This document shows, in pieces, positions 1 to 8,880 of a stretch of 64,000 bases of DNA. The notes below the pieces were generated by a model that did no database searches, was not told the origin of the DNA, and saw only the letters and a program-made list of their open reading frames with translations. Source of the DNA: Lachnospiraceae bacterium (GTDB lineage Bacteria > Bacillota > Clostridia > Lachnospirales > Lachnospiraceae); NCBI GenBank assembly GCA_910574715.1, contig CAJTCH010000003.1, positions 124,001 through 188,000 on the forward strand, written 5' to 3'. The stretch's first letter is position 1, and the number at the start of each line of letters is the position of its first letter. The translations under genes and the position numbers were made by a program.

Positions 1-242
1 TTATCAAATATCTTCGGCGTATTCCTGAATAGAAGCGTCGGCGTAAATGTCATGAACGTCTTCTTATCCTTGAAAATGCGGTCAGAATTCTCAGACAGGA
101 ACGACACCATCGTATTCGCCGCAACACTGTCCGAACTTGGATTATACAGACTATCCCTGTCCTCCTGGATTACAAGCTCATACCCGATGACCGCATCAGT
201 CGCCTGATCCTTAATAGCCTGTCTTACAACACAACTATCCAT
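1..242 (-). CDS. EAL/HDOD (YuxH-type) signalling protein, N-terminal fragment cut by window edge
   Basis: An open frame starts at ATG 242 and runs off the left edge without a stop, giving about 80 residues. It has a strong ribosome binding site (GGGGAGGAG) and begins 2 nt after the stop codon of cheV. The N-terminus reads VVRQAIKDQ, then GYELVIQ, then a later KTFMTFTPTLLF segment. This matches the start of YuxH-type proteins, which join a degenerate EAL domain to an HDOD domain. Such proteins are signalling or scaffold proteins linked to motility, and many lack c-di-GMP hydrolysis. Only the start of the EAL-like part is visible, so activity cannot be judged. The operon position points to a role in flagellar or chemotaxis control. 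Confidence 0.65.
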   Translation of the reverse strand, partial: MDSCVVRQAIKDQATDAVIGYELVIQEDRDSLYNPSSDSVAANTMVSFLSENSDRIFKDKKTFMTFTPTLLFRNTPKIFD

Positions 243-244
243 TA

Positions 245-1159
245 TTACTCTCCTCCCCGGTCTAAGAGTTCATCCATAACCTCTACCAGACGCCCAATCT
301 CAGGCTTCGATAGCTGTTCGTTCGCTCCCAGCTGCTTTCCTTTAATCCGCATCTCTTCGTTGATCAGTGAGGAAAAGATAATAATCGGCATCCTCTTCAT
401 CTTCTCGTCATCCTTCACCAGCTTGGTCAGACGGTGTCCGTCCATCTCCGGCATCTCAATATCCGTAATCAACAGCGCCGCCCGCTTGTAAAAATCAGGC
501 TCGTTGCGGATACTGCTGAGATAATCCCATGCTTCCCTGCCGTTATTAAAATTCATAAGATTACTATAGCCCGCACGGAACAGAGAATCCTTGATCATCT
601 TAGTCAGAAGGATCGAATCCTCCGCAAGGATGATCCTGTTATCCCTTGGAATCCTGTCTCCTAACCTGTCGATCTCATCCACCTGGATGCTTGTCTCCGG
701 TGCGATCTCTGCCACGATCTTCTCAAAATCCAGAATCGTAACCAGTTGTCCGCCGCACTGGGCGATACCTGTCGCAACTCCGTCTTCTCCGTTCGTGAGC
801 GTCTTATCCGGCTTCTGGATATCCTCCCAGGAGATCCTGCTGATTCCAACCACCGTATGCACACGGAATGCTATATGCATCTTATTGAAATTCGTGACAA
901 TGAACAGATCCCTCTCATTCTTGTCTCCGCTGTCACCTGTCAGATACTTCGGCAGATTGATCACTGTAAGCAGGATATCCCTTGGCTTAAAAATCCCTTC
1001 AACAGCTTCATGAGAATGCGGCACCGGCTTCACTTTATCCGCCATCATGATCTCGCGTACCTTCGCCACATTGATTCCGTACAATTCACCAAATATCGTA
1101 AACTGCATAATCTCAATTTCATTTGTTCCTGATTCCAATAAAATCTCTGTATCAGCCAT
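245..1159 (-). CDS. cheV: Chemotaxis coupling protein CheV (CheW-receiver fusion)
   Basis: The product has 304 residues. A CheW-like coupling domain covers roughly residues 10-150 and a response-regulator receiver domain roughly 170-300. In the receiver, RIILAED gives the acidic pocket, LITDIEMPEMDG carries the phospho-acceptor Asp near residue 235, and QLSKPE gives the conserved Lys. CheV couples chemoreceptors to CheA, and its phosphorylation promotes adaptation. I chose ATG 1159 because AAAGGAGTG lies 9 nt upstream; a GTG two codons earlier sits too close to that site. It is the next-to-last gene of the fla/che operon in this window, downstream of cheC and cheD. Confidence 0.95.
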   Translation of the reverse strand: MADTEILLESGTNEIEIMQFTIFGELYGINVAKVREIMMADKVKPVPHSHEAVEGIFKPRDILLTVINLPKYLTGDSGDKNERDLFIVTNFNKMHIAFRVHTVVGISRISWEDIQKPDKTLTNGEDGVATGIAQCGGQLVTILDFEKIVAEIAPETSIQVDEIDRLGDRIPRDNRIILAEDSILLTKMIKDSLFRAGYSNLMNFNNGREAWDYLSSIRNEPDFYKRAALLITDIEMPEMDGHRLTKLVKDDEKMKRMPIIIFSSLINEEMRIKGKQLGANEQLSKPEIGRLVEVMDELLDRGGE

Positions 1160-1222
1160 ACACACTCACTCCTTTATATTCTATGTATATTTATCGACGC
1201 AATATTCTCTCAGAATAAGGGG

Positions 1223-1705
1223 TTAAAGCATACGTTCCGGCTTCCCGGCCGACCTGATATACACCTGTCCCGTCGCCACATCAAGCAGCATGGTCCTCGC
1301 GTAGTTAGCGCCGGTATCTTCACTGGTGACGCGTAACCCTTCCGCCATCAGGATTCTCTTCACGTTCTGAGCATTCCGTTCACCGATATTACCCAGGCCG
1401 CCGCCGCCCTTCATCTCGAACATCTTGGCGCCCCCGGCAATCTTCACTACAAGCCGTCTCTTCGTAGCTCCGAACGCAGTGAGCTTACGAAGCGTCTCCT
1501 TAACTCCCGAATCCGCAAACTTAAAGACGTTGCTGTCACTTGCTTTCCCTTTTTCTGGCAGCATGATATGAAGAAGCGCTCCAAGCTTGATCATCGGATC
1601 GTAGAATGAGACCCCGATGCATGATCCCAGCGCGTATGTGATCAGTATACCCTCCTGCCTTGTTATCTTCATATCTGCAATTCCGACCGATATCTTTTTT
1701 TCCAT
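1223..1705 (-). CDS. cheD: Chemoreceptor glutamine deamidase CheD
   Basis: The product has about 160 residues. CheD deamidates Gln residues on chemoreceptors and binds CheC, raising CheC phosphatase activity toward CheY-P. The catalytic Cys is visible in YALGSCIG (about residue 29) and the catalytic His in LLHIMLP (about 46), followed by the conserved glycine-rich GGGGLGNIGERN stretch. ATG 1705 gives the usual family N-terminus (MEKKISVGIADMKI). An upstream in-frame TTG at 1717 overlaps the cheC stop region but abuts the AGGAG site with no spacing. The gene directly follows cheC, the known partner, so the CheC/CheD adaptation module is intact. Confidence 0.93.
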   Translation of the reverse strand: MEKKISVGIADMKITRQEGILITYALGSCIGVSFYDPMIKLGALLHIMLPEKGKASDSNVFKFADSGVKETLRKLTAFGATKRRLVVKIAGGAKMFEMKGGGGLGNIGERNAQNVKRILMAEGLRVTSEDTGANYARTMLLDVATGQVYIRSAGKPERML

Positions 1706-1709
1706 TGAC

Positions 1710-2330
1710 TTACTCAACTCCTAGCTTTTTCATAAGAACATTCAAAGACTCTACGTCCGGCAGAAGCAGCATTGTGCTGTCCAATGCTTTCCCGTCTATT
1801 TTAAAATCTCCTGTTATCATCATAATCTTGTCTGAATGCTGTCCCATCATCGCGATCGGCACGCTCATGATCCCGCCAAGCATATTAATGGCCAGCTGCG
1901 GAACAGACAGCTCCACATTCACTCCCGTCAGGGAAGACATTGCTGTAATATATGAGGATATCACAATATTCCCGATCTCTATCAGAACAGATGAATCAAT
2001 CTCCTCCATCGCCAGAAGATCTGACTCCGTCTTGCCAAGCATCCTGAACAGGATCTCATCCGACACTTCTTTCGTCAGGACAAACAGCATGATTCCGCTC
2101 ACTTCTCCAGCCATCTCTACAAATATAGCCGCAACCAGTTCTTCCGGATCCCCAAGAATTGCAAGCGCCTCATTATAATCAAGAATCTTTACAGACGGAA
2201 CAGCCATCTGTACCTGGCTGCTCAGCATACTTGACAGTGCGGTTGCCGCGTTGCCGCCGCCGATCGTACCGATCTCCTTCAGGATATCCAACCCCAGCTC
2301 GTTCATCTCTTCATACGTTTTTATTGCCAT
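1710..2330 (-). CDS. cheC: CheY-P phosphatase CheC
   Basis: The product has 206 residues. CheC dephosphorylates CheY-P and is activated by CheD. Both pseudo-symmetric active-site helices are visible: DILKEIGTIGGGNAATALSS near residues 15-34 and VLIEIGNIVISSYITAMSS near 113-131. Each has the Glu and Asn spaced as in CheC/CheX/FliY phosphatases. Length and layout match two-site CheC rather than one-site CheX. The gene lies 11 nt after flgG and just before cheD, so the three are co-transcribed. FliY, encoded about 8 kb upstream in the operon, carries a second CheC-like domain, giving the cell two likely CheY-P phosphatases. Confidence 0.94.
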   Translation of the reverse strand: MAIKTYEEMNELGLDILKEIGTIGGGNAATALSSMLSSQVQMAVPSVKILDYNEALAILGDPEELVAAIFVEMAGEVSGIMLFVLTKEVSDEILFRMLGKTESDLLAMEEIDSSVLIEIGNIVISSYITAMSSLTGVNVELSVPQLAINMLGGIMSVPIAMMGQHSDKIMMITGDFKIDGKALDSTMLLLPDVESLNVLMKKLGVE

Positions 2331-2341
2331 AAGCCACCTCT

Positions 2342-3061
2342 CTATGCTCTCAGCGTATTGATCGTATTCACAACCTCATCCGATGTCTGTACCATCTTAA
2401 GCGCATATGAATATGCCCTCTGTGCCTCGATCATACGTGTAAAATCATCTGCTACATCCACTCCCGACATCTCCAGCGCATGGTCAATGAGCTTCGCGTC
2501 CCGCATAAGGAACGGCTCCCCGTTCTTAAGAACCGGCACAAACTCGTTGTTCCCTGTACTCTGCATTCCGTCAAGGATATTAAAACCATAGACACCGATC
2601 TGGCCGCTTAGTTCCCCAGCATTACCGTCCAGCACCCGGATCGGATTACGGTTCTCATCTAACACGAAATTCCCGTTATCGTTCACCAGATAAAATTCAT
2701 TGCCGCGTTTTGACATACTGAAATGCCCGTTTCTTGTATATGTAATCTCATTCGTAATCGGACTTCTCAGCATAAAGAATCCTTTGCCGTTGATCGCGTA
2801 ATCAAACTTCTCTTCTGTAGTTATGAGACCCTTCGGACTGAAGTCCGTATTCGTCTTCTCAACATTAATACCGGCTCCTGCCTTGTACCTTGTGTCCTCT
2901 CCGGTATAGTTATTCAGATTATAATACATCAGGTCTGTGAACACCGTCGTCTTCGCCTTATAACCATAATTATTCGCATTCGCAAGATTATGGCCGACGA
3001 CGTTCAGCTTCTCCTGCTCCTCCATCGCCCCTCTTGCAGCGGTATAAAATGATGTGTACAT
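2342..3061 (-). CDS. flgG: Flagellar distal rod / hook-basal body protein FlgG
   Basis: The product has 239 residues. The N-terminus has the rod/hook signature (MYTSFYTAARG followed by LNVVGHNLANANNYGYKA), which forms the D0 coiled coil. The middle has FDYAINGKGFFML and YTRNGHF, typical of the FlgG D1 domain. The C-terminal helix (DFTRMIEAQRAYSYALKMV) is the conserved D0 partner, which is why I prefer FlgG here and FlgF for the neighbouring gene. B. subtilis FlhP is the closest functional counterpart. The gene lies 18 nt after flgF. The F/G naming of the two paralogues is a judgement; the rod-protein family is clear. Confidence 0.85.
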   Translation of the reverse strand: MYTSFYTAARGAMEEQEKLNVVGHNLANANNYGYKAKTTVFTDLMYYNLNNYTGEDTRYKAGAGINVEKTNTDFSPKGLITTEEKFDYAINGKGFFMLRSPITNEITYTRNGHFSMSKRGNEFYLVNDNGNFVLDENRNPIRVLDGNAGELSGQIGVYGFNILDGMQSTGNNEFVPVLKNGEPFLMRDAKLIDHALEMSGVDVADDFTRMIEAQRAYSYALKMVQTSDEVVNTINTLRA

Positions 3062-3079
3062 AAGCCTTCTCTCCCCTCA

Positions 3080-3829
3080 CTAAGTAGCTGAACCAATTGT
3101 AACCATCTTCGACGTGAGCTGATCGTACATCTTCAGAAGCTGCGCCGAACTCTGCAGCACTCTCTGACCGCTCATCATATTAGTCATCTCTTCTGCCATA
3201 GATACGTTAGAATCCTCCAACGCCTTCTGCATGGTCTTCGTCGCAAGCGGCGCCGCCTGAGGCTGCGCATTCGCAGCAAATACGCCTCCCGTCACCTTAG
3301 TAAGCTGCTGATCATAATCCGTGAAATCCACTATCCTGAGCCTTCCGAAATACTGCCCGGTCTCTGTCCCGGTGATATTTCCCGTCTCGTCGATCGTGAT
3401 CTCATCCGTTGTCAGCCGGATCGGCCCATTGGTTCCCTGCACTCTTCCGAATCCCGGCAGAACCAGATATCCCGCGTCATCCAGGTTAAAAGAACCATTC
3501 CTTGTATACACCATGCCGTTATCCGTCTGAATCTCGAAGAAGCCAGAGCCGATAAGGCCAACGTCCATAGACGCTCCGGTCTCCCGGACACCTCCTTCGG
3601 TATAATCCGTTATCCGCTCATCGCCGATATTCATCCGTGATACCGCCCCGACTGCTGTCTTGCCGTACTTGTCATACCGATAGATCATCTCGTCCCGGAA
3701 CGTGCTCTGCATTAATCTGTCCATCTTAAAGCCCGGAGTAGAAACATTCGACATATTATTACTTATAATATTCAAATTCCGGTTTTGTGTGATCATATTA
3801 GACGTCAGATCGTAGAATCCTTGAAACAT
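3080..3829 (-). CDS. flgF: Flagellar rod / hook-basal body protein FlgF (FlhO-like)
   Basis: The product has 249 residues from ATG 3829. This start follows GGGAG and gives MFQGFYDLTSNM then LNIISNNMSNVSTPGFK, the standard rod-protein N-terminus. A longer frame extends 31 codons upstream but lies inside fliA and lacks a proper N-terminal motif. Central SMDVGLIGSGFF and YTRNGSF are FlgF/FlgG features, and the C-terminal helix (MAEEMTNMMSGQRVLQSSAQL) closes the D0 domain. The gene overlaps the 3' end of fliA by 32 nt, which suggests translational coupling of the sigma factor and this rod protein. It is paralogous to flgG downstream. Confidence 0.82.
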   Translation of the reverse strand: MFQGFYDLTSNMITQNRNLNIISNNMSNVSTPGFKMDRLMQSTFRDEMIYRYDKYGKTAVGAVSRMNIGDERITDYTEGGVRETGASMDVGLIGSGFFEIQTDNGMVYTRNGSFNLDDAGYLVLPGFGRVQGTNGPIRLTTDEITIDETGNITGTETGQYFGRLRIVDFTDYDQQLTKVTGGVFAANAQPQAAPLATKTMQKALEDSNVSMAEEMTNMMSGQRVLQSSAQLLKMYDQLTSKMVTIGSAT

Positions 3830-4622
3830 TCTTCTTACTCTCCCTTTCTTCGTTGAATCTCTCCATGTGTTTGCGTAGTTTCTTAATAGCATTCGTATGA
3901 ATCTGGGATACACGCGGTTCACTTACCTCAAGTACGTCCGCAATCTGTCTCATATTCAACTCCTCTATATAATACAGCGAGATCACAAGCTGTTCATTCT
4001 CCTTAAGCGTTCCGACCCCTTCTGCCAGAACCTCCGTAAGCTCCTTCTTAAGGAACTTGCTCTCCGGCTGTTCATTCTTCTCCCCCTGGGGCAGCGACAC
4101 CCCGACTTCATTCCCCTGCGCCTCCGCCAGGACCATATCCAGCGACAAGATATTGAACAGCGCAGCCTTGCGCATCGTCTCCTGATACTTCTCAGGCGTA
4201 ATATTCAGATACTCCGTTACCTCCTGCACCGAAGGATAGTACCCTAATTTATTATATAACGTTGTCATCGCTTCTTCAATATCTCTCGTGCTCTTTCTTG
4301 TACTTCTTGGCACCCAATCCTGCTTCCTTGCCAGATCGATGATCATTCCCTTGATTCTCTTGGAAATAAATGTCTCAAATTTGACGTTTTTCTCTATATC
4401 AAACTTATCAATAGAAGACATGATCGCAATCACGCCCTCGCTGATAATATCGTCCACCTGGGTGAAGCTCATGTAAATATCCCTCATCTGAAGCGCGATA
4501 CTCTTCACAAGATAGATATAACGCATGACGATCTCCTGTTTTACCTCCAGGCTTCCCGTCTCTTTATACAGTTTTAAAAGCTCTTCGTTCGTCTTCTCTT
4601 TATACTGTTCCTGTGCATTCAT
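3798..4622 (-). CDS. fliA: Flagellar sigma factor FliA/SigD (sigma-28)
   Basis: The product has 274 residues. It directs RNA polymerase to late flagellar and chemotaxis genes. Region 2 is visible as VDDIISEGVIAIMSSIDKFD and KFETFISKRIKGMIIDLAR, followed by the FliA hallmark QDWVPRSTRK. A sigma-3 segment covers about residues 115-165, and region 4 is MRQIADVLEVSEPRVSQIHT. The C-terminal tail after HMERF is Arg/Lys-rich and overlaps the start of flgF by 32 nt. The gene follows flhA by 26 nt; in many Clostridia and Bacilli flhF, flhG and che genes lie between these two, and here they do not. I see no strong sigma-28 promoter in the window. Confidence 0.94.
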   Translation of the reverse strand: MNAQEQYKEKTNEELLKLYKETGSLEVKQEIVMRYIYLVKSIALQMRDIYMSFTQVDDIISEGVIAIMSSIDKFDIEKNVKFETFISKRIKGMIIDLARKQDWVPRSTRKSTRDIEEAMTTLYNKLGYYPSVQEVTEYLNITPEKYQETMRKAALFNILSLDMVLAEAQGNEVGVSLPQGEKNEQPESKFLKKELTEVLAEGVGTLKENEQLVISLYYIEELNMRQIADVLEVSEPRVSQIHTNAIKKLRKHMERFNEERESKKNVSRILRSDV

Positions 4623-4648
4623 ATCGGACGCTCCAATAAATTATTAGT

Positions 4649-6727
4649 CTACACCGCAATATTTCCTACCGCCTGTATCTGGATGTTATTGCTGATCTCG
4701 TTAAACGACAGCACAAATACATCCGGGAAGAACTGTTCCACCAGCCTGTAGAAATGTACTCTTACCACCTGACTGGTCAGGATGATCGGCACCTGTCCGA
4801 GCTCCTGGAACTTCCTTACTTCCTCCGTCATCTGTGTGATCACGCCCTGCATCACCTCTGGGCTGAGCGCAAGGTATACCCCATGATCGCCGTTGGTCAG
4901 ACTTGTAATGATCGTCTTCTCCAACTCCGCATCCAGCGTCACCACTCTCATGCTGTTGCCCTCGCAGAACTTTCTCGTGATGGTACGCTTCAGTGCAACA
5001 CGGATATTCTCTGTGATCGAATCCAGATCCCGGACTGTCATGGACGAATCCACGATCGTCTCCATGATAGTCTCCATATCCTTGATCGGAATCCCTTCCT
5101 TCAGAAGATTGGTCAGGATCTTCTGGAAATTACCGTAAGAGATCAGCTGCGGAATCAGCTCTTCCACAAGCTCCGGCGCCTGCCGCTTCATATTCTCTAC
5201 CAGGCGTACTACCTCCGGACGGTTCAGGAGTTCATGCGCATGCTTCTTCACCGTCTCGGACAGATGCGTCAGCATAACAGAGAGCGGGTCGATAACCGTA
5301 TATCCGTATATCTCCGCCATCTCCTTCTTATCCACCGTGATCCATTTACTAGGAATACCATATGCAGGCTCGATGGTATCTATACCATCAATCTCCTTCT
5401 CAAGATTCGGCGGCTCCAGCGCAAGATAGTAATCTACCAGTATCTCGCCCTTGGCAACCTCCTCGCCCTTGATCTTGATCACATACTGATTCGTATTCAG
5501 GCTGGAGCTGTCACGAAGCCGTATAGACGGAATGACAAGCCCCATCTCTTGTGCATACTGCCGGCGGAAGATCACGATACGGTCGATCATCCTGCCGCCG
5601 CTGGCCTCATCCACAAGCGGGATCAGGCTGTAGCCGAATTCCATCTCGATCGGCTCTACAGATAACAGGTCATATACACTGTTGATATCCTTGAAATTCT
5701 CCTCATCCTCCATCTGCATCTGTTCGATATCCGTCGGACTCATACCGCCGCCCGGCGCCATAGCCGGCTCCGGAACCCTGGAGAACTCCTCCATGCGCCG
5801 CAGCAGATACCATCCGCCCAGCATCATGGTCAATGCGATCACTGCAAGCTGGAACTTCGGCATCCCCGGGATCGCTATCAGGATTGCCAGCACGCCGCCC
5901 GCGATCATGATCGCCTTGGGCTGTGCACCGAACTGTCTTGTTACATCTATATTCAGGCTGTCCTCCGCAACCGCACGGGTTACGATCATACCTGTCGCCG
6001 TAGAGATCAGAAGCGCGGGGATCTGAGACACCAGCCCGTCGCCGATCGTCGCGATCGAATACACCTGGAGCACTTCGGTGAACCCCATCGTGCCCTGCAC
6101 CATACCGATCACACAGCCGCCGAGGAAATTGACCGCCGTGATGATCAGCGACATGGTCGCGTCACCCTTAACGATCTTGGTAGCACCGTCCATAGAACCG
6201 TAGAAATCCGCTTCCTTCTGGATCTTATAACGTCTTTCCTTCGCCTCATCCTCCGTGATCAGACCGCTTCCTAAGTCCGCGTCGATCGCCATCTGTTTAC
6301 CAGGCATAGCATCCAATGTGAATCTTGCCGCTACCTCAGCGACACGTTCCGCACCCTTGGTGATAACGAGGAACTGTACCAATACGATGATCAGGAATAT
6401 AATAACACCGACAACAACATTGCCCTGGAGAACGAAGTCGCCCATGGACTGGATCACCTGGCCCGCCGTACCCGAATTACTAAGGATACTTCTTGTTGAC
6501 GAGATATTGATCCCTATACGGTATAAGGTTGTAATAAGAAGCAGGGACGGGAAGATCGAGAACTCCAGCGCCTCTTTGATATTCATACTGACCAGCAGAA
6601 TGATCAGCGAAACAGCTATATTTAAAATAATCATTACGTCCAGGAAAAAAGGACTTAACGGTATGATCAACAGCAGTACGATCATTACTACGATCAATGA
6701 TACCACATTATTCAATATATTCTTCAT
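4649..6727 (-). CDS. flhA: Flagellar type III export gate protein FlhA
   Basis: The product has 692 residues, normal for the family. The N-terminal half carries about eight membrane segments (VVSLIVVMIVLLLIIP, IILNIAVSLIILLVS and others up to residue about 310). The conserved cytoplasmic FHIPEP loop is visible as RFTLDAMPGKQMAIDADL. The C-terminal half is the soluble FlhA-C domain that binds FliI, FliJ and chaperone-substrate complexes, ending in the ILTSQVVRVHFYRL segment. It forms the nonameric export ring with FlhB, FliP, FliQ and FliR. The gene is 3 nt after flhB, so the two are tightly coupled. Confidence 0.97.
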   Translation of the reverse strand: MKNILNNVVSLIVVMIVLLLIIPLSPFFLDVMIILNIAVSLIILLVSMNIKEALEFSIFPSLLLITTLYRIGINISSTRSILSNSGTAGQVIQSMGDFVLQGNVVVGVIIFLIIVLVQFLVITKGAERVAEVAARFTLDAMPGKQMAIDADLGSGLITEDEAKERRYKIQKEADFYGSMDGATKIVKGDATMSLIITAVNFLGGCVIGMVQGTMGFTEVLQVYSIATIGDGLVSQIPALLISTATGMIVTRAVAEDSLNIDVTRQFGAQPKAIMIAGGVLAILIAIPGMPKFQLAVIALTMMLGGWYLLRRMEEFSRVPEPAMAPGGGMSPTDIEQMQMEDEENFKDINSVYDLLSVEPIEMEFGYSLIPLVDEASGGRMIDRIVIFRRQYAQEMGLVIPSIRLRDSSSLNTNQYVIKIKGEEVAKGEILVDYYLALEPPNLEKEIDGIDTIEPAYGIPSKWITVDKKEMAEIYGYTVIDPLSVMLTHLSETVKKHAHELLNRPEVVRLVENMKRQAPELVEELIPQLISYGNFQKILTNLLKEGIPIKDMETIMETIVDSSMTVRDLDSITENIRVALKRTITRKFCEGNSMRVVTLDAELEKTIITSLTNGDHGVYLALSPEVMQGVITQMTEEVRKFQELGQVPIILTSQVVRVHFYRLVEQFFPDVFVLSFNEISNNIQIQAVGNIAV

Positions 6728-6730
6728 CTT

Positions 6731-7792
6731 CTACTCCAACTTTTTATTCAGACGGAATACCTCAACAAGGATCTCCGCTACCACTCCATAATACTCTGCA
6801 GGTATCTGTCCGCCAAGAGGTGTCGAGGCATATAAGCCCCGCGCAAGAGGCTTGTTCTCGATCACCGTCACCTTGTTCTGCTCTCCGATCTCCACGATCT
6901 TAAGAGCGATCAGATCCTGTCCCTTCGCAATCACGACAGGGGCATTATCATGGTCTATGTTATATCTCAAGGCAACCGCATAGTGCGTAGGGTTACGGAT
7001 GATAACATCCGCATCCGGCACCGCCTGCATCATCCTGCTTCTCGCCATACTCTGCTGCAGGCTTCGGATCTTGCCCTTGACCTTGGGATCTCCTTCCATC
7101 TGCTTGAACTCTTCTTTGACTTCCTCTTTCGACATCTTGATCCCCTTCTCGTAGGACCAGCGCTGATAGAAGTAGTCGAAGCCGGCGATCGCCGCGAACA
7201 CCATCCCGATCTTAAGGACCATGCTCATGACCTCTTTAAGGACATAGGCAAATGAATTCGCCGGATCCACATCCATCATCTGTGCGATCATCACCAGCTC
7301 ATCCTTCAGGATCCCGTATAATACCACCGCCAGAATGATGATCTTGATAAATGCCTTAAGAAGCTCCACGACCTGCTTGGCAGAGAACATATTCTTGATC
7401 CCGTTAAGCGGGTTCAGCTTGCTGAGCTTGAATTTCAGCGGCTCCTTTGTGAACAGGAATCTGGTCTGTACCCCGGTTGCAAGCACACCGATGGCAAGGC
7501 TGATCACCCCCAGAGGGAAGATGCATTTTGCCAGCGTATTCACAGACTTCATCCCAATCAACTGAAGATTGGAGAGAGACAGCTCCTCCATCTCCGAGAT
7601 CGACGACACCTGAAATATCAATGCATCCCTCAGCGCCCTGTAGATTGACGGAAATAACATCTGTAGACAATAGAAACACCCGATAAGCGAAGCGACCACA
7701 ATCACGTCTTTACTAGAGGCAACGTGACCTTTCTTACGTTGGTCTCTTCGCTTCTTAGGTGTGGCTTTTTCGGTTTTTTCATCTGACGCCAA
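6731..7792 (-). CDS. flhB: Flagellar export switch protein FlhB
   Basis: The product has 353 residues with a basic, Lys-rich N-terminus (KTEKATPKKRRDQRKKG) and four membrane segments between about residues 30 and 215. The autocleavage motif NPTH is at residue 267 (RNPTHYAVALRY), splitting off the cytoplasmic C domain that switches export from rod/hook to filament proteins with FliK. The C-terminal GLYASTPLGGQIP segment is conserved. It sits between fliR and flhA, the standard order. All key residues are present. Confidence 0.97.
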   Translation of the reverse strand: MASDEKTEKATPKKRRDQRKKGHVASSKDVIVVASLIGCFYCLQMLFPSIYRALRDALIFQVSSISEMEELSLSNLQLIGMKSVNTLAKCIFPLGVISLAIGVLATGVQTRFLFTKEPLKFKLSKLNPLNGIKNMFSAKQVVELLKAFIKIIILAVVLYGILKDELVMIAQMMDVDPANSFAYVLKEVMSMVLKIGMVFAAIAGFDYFYQRWSYEKGIKMSKEEVKEEFKQMEGDPKVKGKIRSLQQSMARSRMMQAVPDADVIIRNPTHYAVALRYNIDHDNAPVVIAKGQDLIALKIVEIGEQNKVTVIENKPLARGLYASTPLGGQIPAEYYGVVAEILVEVFRLNKKLE

Positions 7793-7822
7793 AGGTTTTC
7801 ACTTCCTTTATGAATCTGTCAT

Positions 7823-8590
7823 TTATAAGAATGTCAGTATCCCCTGGACCGACTTCATCATAGTCGTCATGATCTTCTCTATGAACTCGCCCGTAGGGGC
7901 GAAGAGAAGAACCAGCAGTCCTGTACCGACGATTAATTTCATCTGGATATTAATTACAAATATACTGATCTGCGGCACGACCTTATTCAGAATCCCGACG
8001 CCCATCTCTATCAGGAATTCCGCCGCCATCATAGGCATTGCAAGCCTTATGCCCATCCCGACACACTGAACGAAGATATCAATGATCTTAAGAGCCAGTC
8101 CTTCCGTGAACACGATTCCCCCGTAGGGAACAATCTCCGCAGACGTAAGAAGGATCCTTATCAGCGCGAGATGTCCGTCCACCGCGAAGAAGAGCAGGAT
8201 CAGCCAGGTCTGGTACAGACTTCCTGTTACAGGCATCTGTGCGTTACTCTGGGGATCATACACGGTAGCCATGGACAACCCCATCTGATAATCTATAATA
8301 TATCCTGCAAAACTTACAATAAAAAAAAACAAGTGCATGACGTATCCGATTACATATCCCGCTGCGAATTCCTTCAGCAGAAGAAACATGAACTCCACCG
8401 TACTGGCGATCTCGAACGCCTCTTCCATCGAAGACGCATACACCGCAAGCGCCAGGATAAAGATGAAACCAGCCTTAACCCGCGCCGGTATATTTCTTCT
8501 TCCCAGTATCGGATTCATCAGGATAAACCCTGACATCCTCATAAGGATCAGGGAAAACAGAGTTAACTGCGCGATACTATCAATCGACAT
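7823..8590 (-). CDS. fliR: Flagellar export gate protein FliR
   Basis: The product has 255 residues from ATG 8590, which follows GGGAG at 7 nt; a GTG five codons upstream overlaps that site. It has about six hydrophobic segments, including the family N-terminus (LTLFSLILMRMSGFILMNP) and the RRNIPARVKAGF loop. FliR forms the export pore with FliP and FliQ. A run of nine T residues on the coding strand (8,321-8,329) encodes part of an HLFFFIV segment near residue 88. Slippage there would frameshift the gene and block motility. It follows fliQ closely. Confidence 0.95.
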   Translation of the reverse strand: MSIDSIAQLTLFSLILMRMSGFILMNPILGRRNIPARVKAGFIFILALAVYASSMEEAFEIASTVEFMFLLLKEFAAGYVIGYVMHLFFFIVSFAGYIIDYQMGLSMATVYDPQSNAQMPVTGSLYQTWLILLFFAVDGHLALIRILLTSAEIVPYGGIVFTEGLALKIIDIFVQCVGMGIRLAMPMMAAEFLIEMGVGILNKVVPQISIFVINIQMKLIVGTGLLVLLFAPTGEFIEKIMTTMMKSVQGILTFL

Positions 8591-8606
8591 GTCATCACTC
8601 CCCACA

Positions 8607-8867
8607 TCATCCCTGTATCAACTGGAATATCTTCACTGTAAAGTTCTGCAGAGATTCCAGCATACTATTGCCGGTGAATACGAGGATCACGCCGATCACC
8701 AGCAGTTTCGGCACAAACGTGATCGTCTGTTCATGGATCTGCGTAGCGGCCTGTATGATCGAGATCAAGATACCAACCAGCATACTGATCACGAGAAGCG
8801 GGCCTGCCAGCTGGACTACCATGATAAATACTTCATACATCAGATCTCCAACTTCTCCATTCGTCAT
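8607..8867 (-). CDS. fliQ: Flagellar export gate protein FliQ
   Basis: The product has 86 residues with two membrane hairpin segments (about 13-38 and 50-75). The family pattern LVGILISIIQAATQIHEQTITFVPKLL is visible in two adjacent parts: LVGILISIIQAATQ, then IHEQTITFVPKLL. FliQ packs around the FliP/FliR helix in the export gate. The start at ATG 8867 has AAGGAGG at 8 nt. It lies 13 nt after fliP and the fliR start follows within 20 nt. Confidence 0.96.
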   Translation of the reverse strand: MTNGEVGDLMYEVFIMVVQLAGPLLVISMLVGILISIIQAATQIHEQTITFVPKLLVIGVILVFTGNSMLESLQNFTVKIFQLIQG

Positions 8868-8880
8868 CTAATACGCCTCC

